From contig MNYM01000014.1 in assembly GCA_001873065.1 (NCBI GenBank), positions 78,921 through 142,920 of the forward strand: DNA of 64,000 nt. Direction: 5' to 3'. Below, piece after piece: positions 38,791-46,927 of the stretch (positions are counted from its first letter, which is position 1; each line of letters opens with the position of its first letter). A model generated the notes under the pieces. It did no database searches and had not been told where the DNA came from. It saw nothing but the letters and a program-made list of their open reading frames with translations. The translations under genes were made by a program, and so were the position numbers. Origin of the DNA: Flavobacteriaceae bacterium CG2_30_31_66 (GTDB taxonomy: Bacteria > Bacteroidota > Bacteroidia > Flavobacteriales > Flavobacteriaceae).

Positions 38791-39813
38791 ATGAATGAAA
38801 ATTTAAATCCTGAAAACACCAACTATTCTAACCAAGAATTAGAGGTAGAAAAAAAACTACGGCCACTTTCTTTTGAGGATTTTACAGGTCAAGATCAAGC
38901 ATTAGAAAATTTGAAAGTTTTCGTAGAAGCTGCCAATAAAAGAGGTGAAGCTCTAGATCACACTTTGTTTCATGGTCCTCCAGGATTAGGAAAAACAACA
39001 TTGGCTCACATTTTAGCCAATGAATTAAAAGTTGGCATCAAAGTAACTTCAGGACCCGTTTTAGACAAACCAGGAGATTTAGCAGGTTTACTAACCAATT
39101 TAGACGAACGTGATGTGCTTTTTATCGATGAAATCCACAGATTAAGTCCAGTTGTGGAGGAATATTTATATTCTGCTATGGAAGATTATAAGATCGATAT
39201 TATGATTGAATCTGGTCCAAATGCACGAACTGTTCAAATTAATTTAGAACCTTTTACTCTAATAGGTGCAACAACTCGTTCAGGGTTGTTAACTGCTCCA
39301 ATGAGAGCTCGTTTTGGGATTAGTACTAGATTACAATATTATACAAAAGAATTATTAACAACCATTATTCAACGAAGTGCGCAAATTTTAAAAGTTCCCA
39401 TAGCTATGGAAGCTGCCATTGAAATTGCTGGCAGAAGCAGGGGAACACCAAGAATTGCGAATGCTTTGTTGAGAAGAGTAAGAGATTTTGCTCAAATAAA
39501 AGGCAATGGAAAAATCACCCTTGAAATCGCAAAATTCGCATTAGAAGCATTGAATGTTGACACTTATGGTTTGGATGAAATGGATAATAAAATTTTGATA
39601 ACCATCATTGATAAATTCAAGGGAGGTCCTGTTGGTATTAGCACAATTGCAACTGCTGTAAGCGAAAATACAGAAACCATTGAAGAAGTGTATGAACCGT
39701 TTTTAATTCAACAAGGTTTTATCACACGAACGCCAAGAGGAAGAGAAGTTACGGATTTAGCCTACAAACATTTAGGCAGAATAAAAGGGATAAATCAAGG
39801 AGAACTTTTTTAA
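38791..39813 (+). CDS. ruvB: Holliday junction branch migration ATPase RuvB
   Basis: AAA+ motor that drives branch migration with RuvA. Walker [14 protein letters not shown] (near residue 62-74), Walker [11 protein letters not shown], sensor region [18 protein letters not shown] and a C-terminal winged helix ([15 protein letters not shown]) are all intact. Length 340 is normal. The ATG at 38791 is preferred to a GTG two codons earlier because of the promoter position. The SulP gene starts 1 base after its stop. Confidence 0.95.
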   Translation: MNENLNPENTNYSNQELEVEKKLRPLSFEDFTGQDQALENLKVFVEAANKRGEALDHTLFHGPPGLGKTTLAHILANELKVGIKVTSGPVLDKPGDLAGLLTNLDERDVLFIDEIHRLSPVVEEYLYSAMEDYKIDIMIESGPNARTVQINLEPFTLIGATTRSGLLTAPMRARFGISTRLQYYTKELLTTIIQRSAQILKVPIAMEAAIEIAGRSRGTPRIANALLRRVRDFAQIKGNGKITLEIAKFALEALNVDTYGLDEMDNKILITIIDKFKGGPVGISTIATAVSENTETIEEVYEPFLIQQGFITRTPRGREVTDLAYKHLGRIKGINQGELF

Positions 39814-39814
39814 A

Positions 39815-41542
39815 ATGAATATCAAAAAAATAATTCCAATTTTAGAATGGTTACCCAACTATGATAAATCTTATTTTAAGGGAGATTTAGTAGCTGGAAT
39901 TACAGTTGGAATAATTTTAATTCCTCAAGGAATTGCCTATGCTATGATTGCCGGTTTACCCCCAATTTATGGGTTATATTGTGCATTAGTTCCTCAAATT
40001 ATTTACGCAATTTTTGGTTCAGCTAGGCAAGTTGCTATTGGACCTGTAGCAATGGATTCTTTGATTGTTGCCACTGGAGTTTCTACACTTGCGTTGGCAG
40101 GTTCTGAAAGTTACATTTCAATAGCGATTTTATTGGGATTAATGGTGGGTACCATCCAATTTATTTTGGGAATTTTTAGCTTAGGATTTATCGTGAATTT
40201 TTTGTCAAGACCAGTTATTACAGGTTTTACATCTGCAATTGCACTCATTATTGGTGTCAATCAATTTAGAAATTTATTTGGAGTTGATTTTATTCAAAAT
40301 GATCAAATTCATTTGATTTTAGAGGATATTTTTTTAAAAATTTCGGATTATAATTTTCATACAACCTTCATTGGTTTGATGGCAGTAATTATTATTTTGA
40401 TTTTCAGAAAGATTAATAAAAGAATTCCAAATGCGTTAATTGTTGTAGTTTTCGGAATACTTACGATGAAGTATTTTGGAAAAAATTTGATAGATGTTTC
40501 TATCGTAAAATATATTCCTTCTGGATTGCCAACTTTTGGAATTCCTGAATTTGACTTGGATCAAATAAGAGAATTATTTTCAATAGCACTAACATTAGTG
40601 ATGGTTGGTTATTTAGAAACCATTTCTATCGGAAAATTTCAAGAATCTAAACAAGATGAGTATAAAGTAAGACCAAATCAAGAGTTAATTGCTTTAGGAT
40701 TAAGTAATATGGTAGGGTCATTATTCAAAACCATTCCAATTGCATCAAGTTTTTCACGATCTGCAATTAACCAAGAAAGTGGTGCGAAAACAGGAATGGC
40801 TGCTTTTATTTCAGTAGTGATGGTGACTATAACATTACTTTTTTTAACGCCTTTATTTTATTTTTTACCGAAAACAATATTGGCGGCGATTATCATTGTC
40901 GCTGTTTTTTCTCTGGTAAATATCAAAGAAGCTGCTTTTTTGTGGCGTGCAAATAATTTAGATTTTTGGTTGCTAATTTCTACATTTATTGCAACACTTT
41001 TTTTTGGCATTGAATACGGAATCGCTGTTGGAGTTGGATTGTCTCTGGTTGTTTTAATTTTCAGAACTTCAAGACCTTATGTGGTGGAATTAGGAAAAGT
41101 TCCTGACGCCAATTTTTATAGAAATAAAGAACGATTTGAAGATGTAATTATTGAAAATGATATCTTGGTTTTTCGTTTTGATGCCCAATTATTTTATGCA
41201 AATTCAAGTTATTTTAGAGATAAAATGGACGAAATGGCAGAAAAAAAAGGAAAGGCATTAAAATTGATAGTATTAGACTCAGAAAGCATCAATAGAACTG
41301 ATAGTACAGGAGTTGAAATGCTTAAAGAACGAATTAAATTTTATCAAAAAAAAGGCATTTTATTTTATTTTGCTGGGGCAAAAGGACCTTTGCGAGATGC
41401 ATTATTTAAAGGTGGTCTGTTGAGTATTATTGATGTAAATCATTTCTTTATGAAAGCCAATGATGCTGTTAAGTTTTTTAGAACTGGAGATAGAAAATCT
41501 CAGGAAAAATTTGCAAAATACATTCATCAAGCATATAAATAA
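39815..41542 (+). CDS. SulP-family anion transporter with STAS domain
   Basis: A 575-residue inner-membrane protein. The N-terminal SulP core starts GDLVAGITVGIILIPQGIAY and contains IYGLYCALVPQIIYAIFGSA. The C-terminal cytoplasmic STAS domain (about 430-560) contains LIVLDSESINRTDSTGVEML. The family moves sulfate, bicarbonate or other anions; the substrate is not decidable from sequence. Sulfur-metabolism genes lie directly downstream, which weakly favours sulfate or sulfite. Confidence 0.9.
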   Translation: MNIKKIIPILEWLPNYDKSYFKGDLVAGITVGIILIPQGIAYAMIAGLPPIYGLYCALVPQIIYAIFGSARQVAIGPVAMDSLIVATGVSTLALAGSESYISIAILLGLMVGTIQFILGIFSLGFIVNFLSRPVITGFTSAIALIIGVNQFRNLFGVDFIQNDQIHLILEDIFLKISDYNFHTTFIGLMAVIIILIFRKINKRIPNALIVVVFGILTMKYFGKNLIDVSIVKYIPSGLPTFGIPEFDLDQIRELFSIALTLVMVGYLETISIGKFQESKQDEYKVRPNQELIALGLSNMVGSLFKTIPIASSFSRSAINQESGAKTGMAAFISVVMVTITLLFLTPLFYFLPKTILAAIIIVAVFSLVNIKEAAFLWRANNLDFWLLISTFIATLFFGIEYGIAVGVGLSLVVLIFRTSRPYVVELGKVPDANFYRNKERFEDVIIENDILVFRFDAQLFYANSSYFRDKMDEMAEKKGKALKLIVLDSESINRTDSTGVEMLKERIKFYQKKGILFYFAGAKGPLRDALFKGGLLSIIDVNHFFMKANDAVKFFRTGDRKSQEKFAKYIHQAYK

Positions 41543-41617
41543 AAAGATACATCTGATAAAAATCATCAAAAAAATAAAATATCAAGTCTAATTTTGACTT
41601 TTTAAAATATAATTAAA

Positions 41618-43024
41618 ATGAAAATTGAACAAATTTACACAGGATGTTTAGCGCAAGGAGCCTATTATATTGAAAGTAATGGCGAAGTTGCCATTATTGA
41701 TCCATTAAGAGAAGTACAAGATTATATAGACAGAGCTGCAAAAGACAATGCAAAAATAAAGTACATTTTTGAAACGCATTTTCATGCTGATTTTGTAAGT
41801 GGTCACGTAACATTGGCAGAAAAAACAGGAGCAAAAATTGTTTATGGACCTTCAGCTCAAACCAATTTTGACGCACTAATAGCAGAAGATAATCAGGTTT
41901 TTAAATTGGGAAATATTACCATTACAGTACTTCACACGCCTGGTCATACTATGGAAAGTGCTTGTTATTTATTGAAAGACGAAAATGGAAAAGACCACGC
42001 ACTTTTTAGTGGTGACACGTTGTTTTTGGGCGATGTTGGAAGACCAGATTTGGCTCAAAAAGGAGCTATTACTGAAAAGGAATTAGCAGGGTTTTTATAC
42101 GACAGTTTGCGTATAAAAGTGATGACTTTAGCAGATGATGTAATTGTATATCCCGCTCATGGAGCTGGTTCAGCTTGCGGAAAAAACCTAAGTAAAGAAA
42201 CTGTTGGCACGATTGGAAATCAAAAAGAAACCAACTATGCTTTGAGAGAAAACATGACCAAAGAAGAGTTTGTAAAAGAAGTAACAGATGGCTTATTGCC
42301 TCCCCCAGCGTATTTTCCATTGAATGTAAAATTGAATAGAGAAGGGTATGAAAATATTGAAGATGTCATCAAAAATAGTGCAAAACCTTTGTCTGCCGAA
42401 GAATTTGAGTTGCTAGCTAATGAAACTGACGCTGTTATTTTAGACGTTCGTGATCAATCAGAATTTTCGAAAGGATTCATTCCTCAATCTATTTTTATTG
42501 GTTTGGGAGGCACTTTTGCACCTTGGGTTGGCGCATTGATCAAAGACATTAAACAAGCAATTTTATTAGTGACTCCAATTGGTGAAGAAGAAAGTACTAT
42601 TACTCGTTTATCAAGGGTTGGTTTTGATAATGTGATTGGATATTTAGACGGAAGTTTTGAAACTTGGATAAATTCTGGAAAAGAAATGGATGTTTTAAAT
42701 TCCATTTCTGTTGAAAATCTATCAAAAAAAATCAAAGAAAGTACCATTGTTTTTGATGTTCGAAAAGCAAGTGAATATCAAAGTGAACATGCATTAATTG
42801 CCCAAAATACGCCTCTTGATTATTTGAATGATTATATTTCACAATTTCCTGAAAAAGAAACATTTTTTGTGCATTGTGCAGGAGGTTATCGTTCTGTGAT
42901 TGCAGCTTCTATTTTGAAAGCACGTGGTTTTCATAACGTAATTGATATTGAAGGAGGTTTTGACGCTATTCAAAAATCAGGTATTGAAAAAACAGCTTTT
43001 GTGTGCCCAACAACAATAAAATAA
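41618..43024 (+). CDS. Persulfide-dioxygenase-like metallo-beta-lactamase protein with two rhodanese domains
   Basis: A 468-residue protein. The MBL domain (about 1-240) has the metal motif THFHADFVSGH, plus HTPGHT and LFSGDTLFLGDVGRPDL, as in ETHE1/PDO-type persulfide dioxygenases. Two rhodanese domains follow. The first (about 255-350) lacks an active cysteine (VTPIGEE at that place); the second (about 365-465) keeps it in VHCAGGYRS. The expected role is oxidation of glutathione or protein persulfide to sulfite in the cytoplasm. Confidence 0.88.
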   Translation: MKIEQIYTGCLAQGAYYIESNGEVAIIDPLREVQDYIDRAAKDNAKIKYIFETHFHADFVSGHVTLAEKTGAKIVYGPSAQTNFDALIAEDNQVFKLGNITITVLHTPGHTMESACYLLKDENGKDHALFSGDTLFLGDVGRPDLAQKGAITEKELAGFLYDSLRIKVMTLADDVIVYPAHGAGSACGKNLSKETVGTIGNQKETNYALRENMTKEEFVKEVTDGLLPPPAYFPLNVKLNREGYENIEDVIKNSAKPLSAEEFELLANETDAVILDVRDQSEFSKGFIPQSIFIGLGGTFAPWVGALIKDIKQAILLVTPIGEEESTITRLSRVGFDNVIGYLDGSFETWINSGKEMDVLNSISVENLSKKIKESTIVFDVRKASEYQSEHALIAQNTPLDYLNDYISQFPEKETFFVHCAGGYRSVIAASILKARGFHNVIDIEGGFDAIQKSGIEKTAFVCPTTIK

Positions 43025-43032
43025 TTTTCAAA

Positions 43033-43392
43033 ATGAGATATTTTATGTTTTTTTTCGGTATTTTTTTTGTGTCTTGTGGAAATTCACAGGATATAAAAAA
43101 AATATCCAATACTGAATTAAAACAGTTATTGTCAAAAGAAAAAATCCAATTATTGGATGTAAGAACTCCTGAAGAAGTATCTGAAGGATTTATAAAATCT
43201 GCCAAATTTGCCAATCTTTTTGATGCTGACTTTTATCAAAAAGCGAGTGCTCAATTAGACAAATCAAAACCTGTCTATTTGTATTGTAGAACATCAAACA
43301 GAAGCAGTGCAGCAGCAGCTATTTTAAAAGAAAAAGGATTTAATGTATATTTTTTAGAAGGAGGATATACCAAATGGAAATCAAAAAATTAA
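43033..43392 (+). CDS. Rhodanese-like lipoprotein
   Basis: A 119-residue protein with a lipoprotein signal (MRYFMFFFGIFFVSCGNSQ) and one rhodanese domain with the active-site loop YCRTSNRSSAAA. The start at 43033 is chosen because it begins the signal peptide. It follows the persulfide dioxygenase by 8 bases, so the group can handle sulfane sulfur on both sides of the inner membrane. Confidence 0.88.
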   Translation: MRYFMFFFGIFFVSCGNSQDIKKISNTELKQLLSKEKIQLLDVRTPEEVSEGFIKSAKFANLFDADFYQKASAQLDKSKPVYLYCRTSNRSSAAAAILKEKGFNVYFLEGGYTKWKSKN

Positions 43393-43397
43393 ATAAC

Positions 43398-43664
43398 ATG
43401 ACAACAAATATTCAAATAGAAAATTTAAAATGTGGTGGTTGTGCTTCAACCATCAAAAAAGGAATTTCATCATTACAAGGAGTTCAAGAAGTAACTGTTG
43501 ATGTTGAAAATTCAATCGTAACAATTGATTCAGAAAATGCTGATTTGGTTGAAATCAAAGAAAAATTATCAAAATTAGGCTACCCTGAAGTGGGAGACAA
43601 AAACACAGTACTTCACAAAGCAAAATCGTTTGTGAGTTGTGCTGTTGGAAGAATGGATTCTTGA
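43398..43664 (+). CDS. Heavy-metal-associated (HMA) domain protein
   Basis: An 88-residue single HMA domain with the metal-binding LKCGGCAST near residues 10-18 and the typical beta-alpha-beta pattern (VQEVTVDVENSIVTI). It resembles copper chaperones or mercuric carrier domains. It follows the rhodanese gene by 5 bases. Its C-terminal extension contains an extra cysteine (SFVSCAVG). Confidence 0.85.
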   Translation: MTTNIQIENLKCGGCASTIKKGISSLQGVQEVTVDVENSIVTIDSENADLVEIKEKLSKLGYPEVGDKNTVLHKAKSFVSCAVGRMDS

Positions 43665-43700
43665 TAGTCTTAAAAAGTAAATAGCCTATTAAATTGCACT

Positions 43701-45557
43701 ATGCAAACCAAACTCCTTTTTATTACACCACCATTTACGCAGTTAAATACTGCATATCCTGCAAGTGCTTATTTAAAAGGGTTTTTAGAAAAAAATGAGG
43801 TTTCTTTTGCGCACTGTGATTTAAGTATTGAGCTTTTTACAGCCATTTTTACAAGAGATTTTCTACAAGAAATTTTTAAAGAAGCAACTTTATTAGGGAA
43901 TTTTGACTTTCCTAAAGTTAAAAAAATGAAAGATATTTACATATCAAGAGTTGATATCGTAATTTCTTTTCTTCAAAAACAAGACATTGAAACTGCTCAT
44001 AAAATTTTAGAACCCAAATTTTTACCAAAAGGTCACAGATTGATTCATGTCAATAAAGCTATAAAGTGGGAAAATGGTGAGGCTGGAATTATTGACAAAG
44101 CAAAACATTATGCCACACTTTTTATTGAAGAAATTGGCGATTTTATTCACGCAAATGTGGATGAGTTTTTTGCATTTACCAAATACGCTGAACAAATTGC
44201 CACAGCAGCAAGCAATTTCAATCAAATTGATGAATTTTTAAACAGTCAGCATTCATTGATTGAAGATAAAATGTTCGATCTTTTAGAAGCGCAAATTTTA
44301 GAACATTCCCCAAATTTGGTTTGTTTTACAATTCCTTTTCCTGGAAATTTATTTGCGGCTTTGCGTTGTTCTCAATTTATCAAACAGTTTTTTCCAGATA
44401 TTAAAATTGCATTTGGTGGTGGTTATTGCAATACAGAATTGCGTTCCTTATCTGATCCTAGAATTTTTGACTATGTAGATTTTATTTCTTTGGATGATGG
44501 AGAAGGTCCTTTGCTGAAAATTATACACTATTTAGAGGGTACTATTGATGTAAATCAACTAGAAAGAACTTTTATTTTAGAAAACAATCGAGTAGTTTAT
44601 AAAAATAAAATCCCCAATACCATCTTTCATCACAAAAATTTACCTACACCCAATTATGTAGGATTGCCTTTTCATAAATACGTTTCTTTTTTGGATGTGG
44701 TAAATCCAATGCACAGAATGTGGACAGATGCAAGATGGAATAAACTCACCATTTCTCATGGTTGTTATTGGAAACAATGTTCTTTTTGCGATGTTACGTT
44801 GGATTATATTGGCAATTATCAAAACACCACAGCAGAAGATTTGGTCAACAAAATTCAGCAAATCATGCAAGATACTGGCATTACAGGTTTTCATTTTGTA
44901 GATGAAGCTGCGCCTCCAAAAATGCTAAAAGCACTTTCTTTGAAGTTATTAGAAAGAAATGTAAAAATTTCGTGGTGGACAAACATTCGTTTCGAAAAAA
45001 CCTTCGATTTTGAGTTGTGTCAACTCATGGCGAAATCTGGTTGTATTGCTGTGACTGGTGGTTTGGAAGTTGCTTCTGATAGATTATTGGCAAAAATGAA
45101 AAAAGGAGTAGATATTGCGCAAGTTACCAGAGTTACTCACAACTTTTCACAAAATAATATTTTGGTTCATGCGTATTTGATGTATGGTTTTCCCACAGAA
45201 ACCGAACAAGAAACCATTGATTCGTTAGAAGTTGTAAGGCAATTGTTTGAAAAAAATTGCATTCAATCTGCCTTTTGGCATCAATTTACAGCAACTGCAC
45301 ACAGTCCTGTAGGACAAAATCCTGATGAATTTAGCATTGAAATTACAGGGCCTGTTTTTGAAGGTTTTGCTCAAAATGATTTGTATCACAAAGACCCAAA
45401 AGGCGCAGATCATCCAACATTTACTAAAGGATTAAACTTGGCATTACATAATTATTTAAACAATGTTGGTTATAAAGAAAATCTACAAAATTGGTTCGAT
45501 TTTCCCATTCCAAAAACTACGCATTCTAACGATTTGATTGAGGAGTTTTTGAGGTGA
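43701..45557 (+). CDS. B12-binding-type radical SAM protein of unknown function
   Basis: A 618-residue protein. The N-terminal half resembles cobalamin-binding Rossmann domains of class B radical SAM enzymes (LLFITPPFTQLNTAYPASAY at the start; IAFGGGYCNTELRSL near residues 235-250), but the DxHxxG cobalamin motif was not seen. The radical SAM cluster motif is HGCYWKQCSFCDV (near residue 353-365), spaced C-x4-C-x2-C, followed by FHFVDEAAPP. Family members include methyltransferases and ring-forming enzymes; the substrate is unknown. It ends 12 bases from the convergent sigma factor gene. Confidence 0.8.
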   Translation: MQTKLLFITPPFTQLNTAYPASAYLKGFLEKNEVSFAHCDLSIELFTAIFTRDFLQEIFKEATLLGNFDFPKVKKMKDIYISRVDIVISFLQKQDIETAHKILEPKFLPKGHRLIHVNKAIKWENGEAGIIDKAKHYATLFIEEIGDFIHANVDEFFAFTKYAEQIATAASNFNQIDEFLNSQHSLIEDKMFDLLEAQILEHSPNLVCFTIPFPGNLFAALRCSQFIKQFFPDIKIAFGGGYCNTELRSLSDPRIFDYVDFISLDDGEGPLLKIIHYLEGTIDVNQLERTFILENNRVVYKNKIPNTIFHHKNLPTPNYVGLPFHKYVSFLDVVNPMHRMWTDARWNKLTISHGCYWKQCSFCDVTLDYIGNYQNTTAEDLVNKIQQIMQDTGITGFHFVDEAAPPKMLKALSLKLLERNVKISWWTNIRFEKTFDFELCQLMAKSGCIAVTGGLEVASDRLLAKMKKGVDIAQVTRVTHNFSQNNILVHAYLMYGFPTETEQETIDSLEVVRQLFEKNCIQSAFWHQFTATAHSPVGQNPDEFSIEITGPVFEGFAQNDLYHKDPKGADHPTFTKGLNLALHNYLNNVGYKENLQNWFDFPIPKTTHSNDLIEEFLR

Positions 45558-45569
45558 AAGTTTAATTTA

Positions 45570-46433
45570 TCAAAGATAAGTTCTCAAAACAGTAGCCCTA
45601 GATTTTGATTTTAATTTATTCAAAGCGCGTTGTTTTACTTGACGAACACGTTCTCTTGTGATATTGAAAGTTTCGCCAATTTCTGTCAAACTATAAGCGA
45701 TGTTTTTATTATTCAGCCCATAATACATTTGAATAATTGCAGCTTCTTTTTCAGGAAGTGTTTTTAATGCTCTGCTAATTTCAATTTCCAAGGATTTTTT
45801 CATCAAATTATTATCTGGTTTTGGAGAATTTTCTGAACCCAAAATAGTATAAAAATTAGCGTCTTCACCTTCTCTAAATGGAGCATCCATAGACAAATGT
45901 CTACCAGAATTTTTCATGCTTTGCGCAACATTTTGCTCGGTCAAATCCAATTCATTCGCGATTTCTACATACGAAGGAACTCTTTCGTTTTGTTGTTCTA
46001 ATTTTGCATATACTTTATTGATTTTATTGATGCTTCCAATTTTATTTAACGGCAAACGCACAATTCTTGATTGCTCAGCCAACGCTTGTAAAATGGATTG
46101 CCGAATCCACCAAACTGCATACGAAATAAACTTAAAACCTCTAGTTTCATCAAATCTTTTGGCTGCTTTCACCAATCCTAAATTGCCTTCATTAATCAAA
46201 TCTGATAATTTTAAACCTTGATTTTGGTATTGTTTAGCAACAGAAACCACAAATCGCAAGTTCGATTTCACCAATAAATCCAACGCTCTTTTATCGCCTT
46301 TTTTAATTTTTATTGCCAATTCTACTTCTTCATCTGCCGTAATTAATTCGATTTTACCAATTTCTTGAAAATATTTTTCCAAAGATTTTGTATCGCGATT
46401 GGTAACTTGCTTGGTGATTTTCAGTTGCCTCAT
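45570..46433 (-). CDS. rpoD: Primary RNA polymerase sigma factor (sigma-70, RpoD/SigA)
   Basis: A 287-residue sigma factor lacking region 1.1. Region 1.2/2.1 ([20 protein letters not shown]), region 2.2-2.4 ([20 protein letters not shown], then [20 protein letters not shown]) and region 4.2 ([20 protein letters not shown]) are intact. This short form is the housekeeping factor in Bacteroidetes and recognises TTG / TANNTTTG promoters. Confidence 0.94.
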   Translation of the reverse strand: MRQLKITKQVTNRDTKSLEKYFQEIGKIELITADEEVELAIKIKKGDKRALDLLVKSNLRFVVSVAKQYQNQGLKLSDLINEGNLGLVKAAKRFDETRGFKFISYAVWWIRQSILQALAEQSRIVRLPLNKIGSINKINKVYAKLEQQNERVPSYVEIANELDLTEQNVAQSMKNSGRHLSMDAPFREGEDANFYTILGSENSPKPDNNLMKKSLEIEISRALKTLPEKEAAIIQMYYGLNNKNIAYSLTEIGETFNITRERVRQVKQRALNKLKSKSRATVLRTYL

Positions 46434-46457
46434 TTGTTATTTTTATGTTTTAAATGT

Positions 46458-46649
46458 TTAAATAAATAAATTAAAATCATCGCAATTTTTAATTTCGCCA
46501 TAATACGTTTCTCTGTATTTGTGAAGCGTTTTCACAGGAATTCCAAATAAATATTTTTTTATTGAAGTAACTCTACAATTCAACATTCCCATGGCAGATG
46601 AATAATATTTTTGTTGTTTGGTTTTTCTTTTAATTCTGATAAGTTTCAT
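46458..46649 (-). CDS. Small basic protein of unknown function
   Basis: A 63-residue Lys/Tyr-rich protein (MKLIRIKRKTKQQKYYSSAM at the start; GIPVKTLHKYRETYYGEIK later), 24 bases upstream of the sigma factor on the same strand. No signal peptide or known motif. The regular codon usage and possible co-transcription with rpoD suggest it is real. Confidence 0.5.
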   Translation of the reverse strand: MKLIRIKRKTKQQKYYSSAMGMLNCRVTSIKKYLFGIPVKTLHKYRETYYGEIKNCDDFNLFI

Positions 46650-46728
46650 ATAAATAGTTTTTTAAAACGCATTGAAAAATGCATTTTTTGATGGAATAAA
46701 ATGGAAATAAATTTTATTGAGTTCTTAC

Positions 46729-46833
46729 CTAAAAAGCTGGAGGAATGAATTTATCAGATTGATTTCTAAAGATGCTAAAATCAAAACTATAAACTCTTTT
46801 ATTTCTTTTTTGATAAATGGTGGAAATTTTCAT
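46729..46833 (-). CDS. Possible 34-residue small protein
   Basis: A short frame, MKISTIYQKRNKRVYSFDFS followed by IFRNQSDKFIPPAF, lies upstream of the 63-residue gene on the same strand. Similar Lys/Tyr-rich character. Too short to be sure. Apart from this, 46650-46927 holds only the TonB-gene terminator. Confidence 0.3.
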   Translation of the reverse strand: MKISTIYQKRNKRVYSFDFSIFRNQSDKFIPPAF

Positions 46834-46851
46834 GTTTTGCTAATATACAAA

Positions 46852-46884
46852 AAATAAGCCGTTTTTGCTAAAAAACGGCTTATA
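46852..46884 (-). terminator. Intrinsic terminator after the TonB receptor gene
   Basis: On the minus strand AAGCCGTTTTTT and AAAAACGGCTT pair and run into TATTTTTTG. It lies 44 bases after the receptor stop. Confidence 0.85.
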
Positions 46885-46927
46885 AATGTACTTTTTATAT
46901 CAAAATTTAAGAAAATCTAAGAAATAT

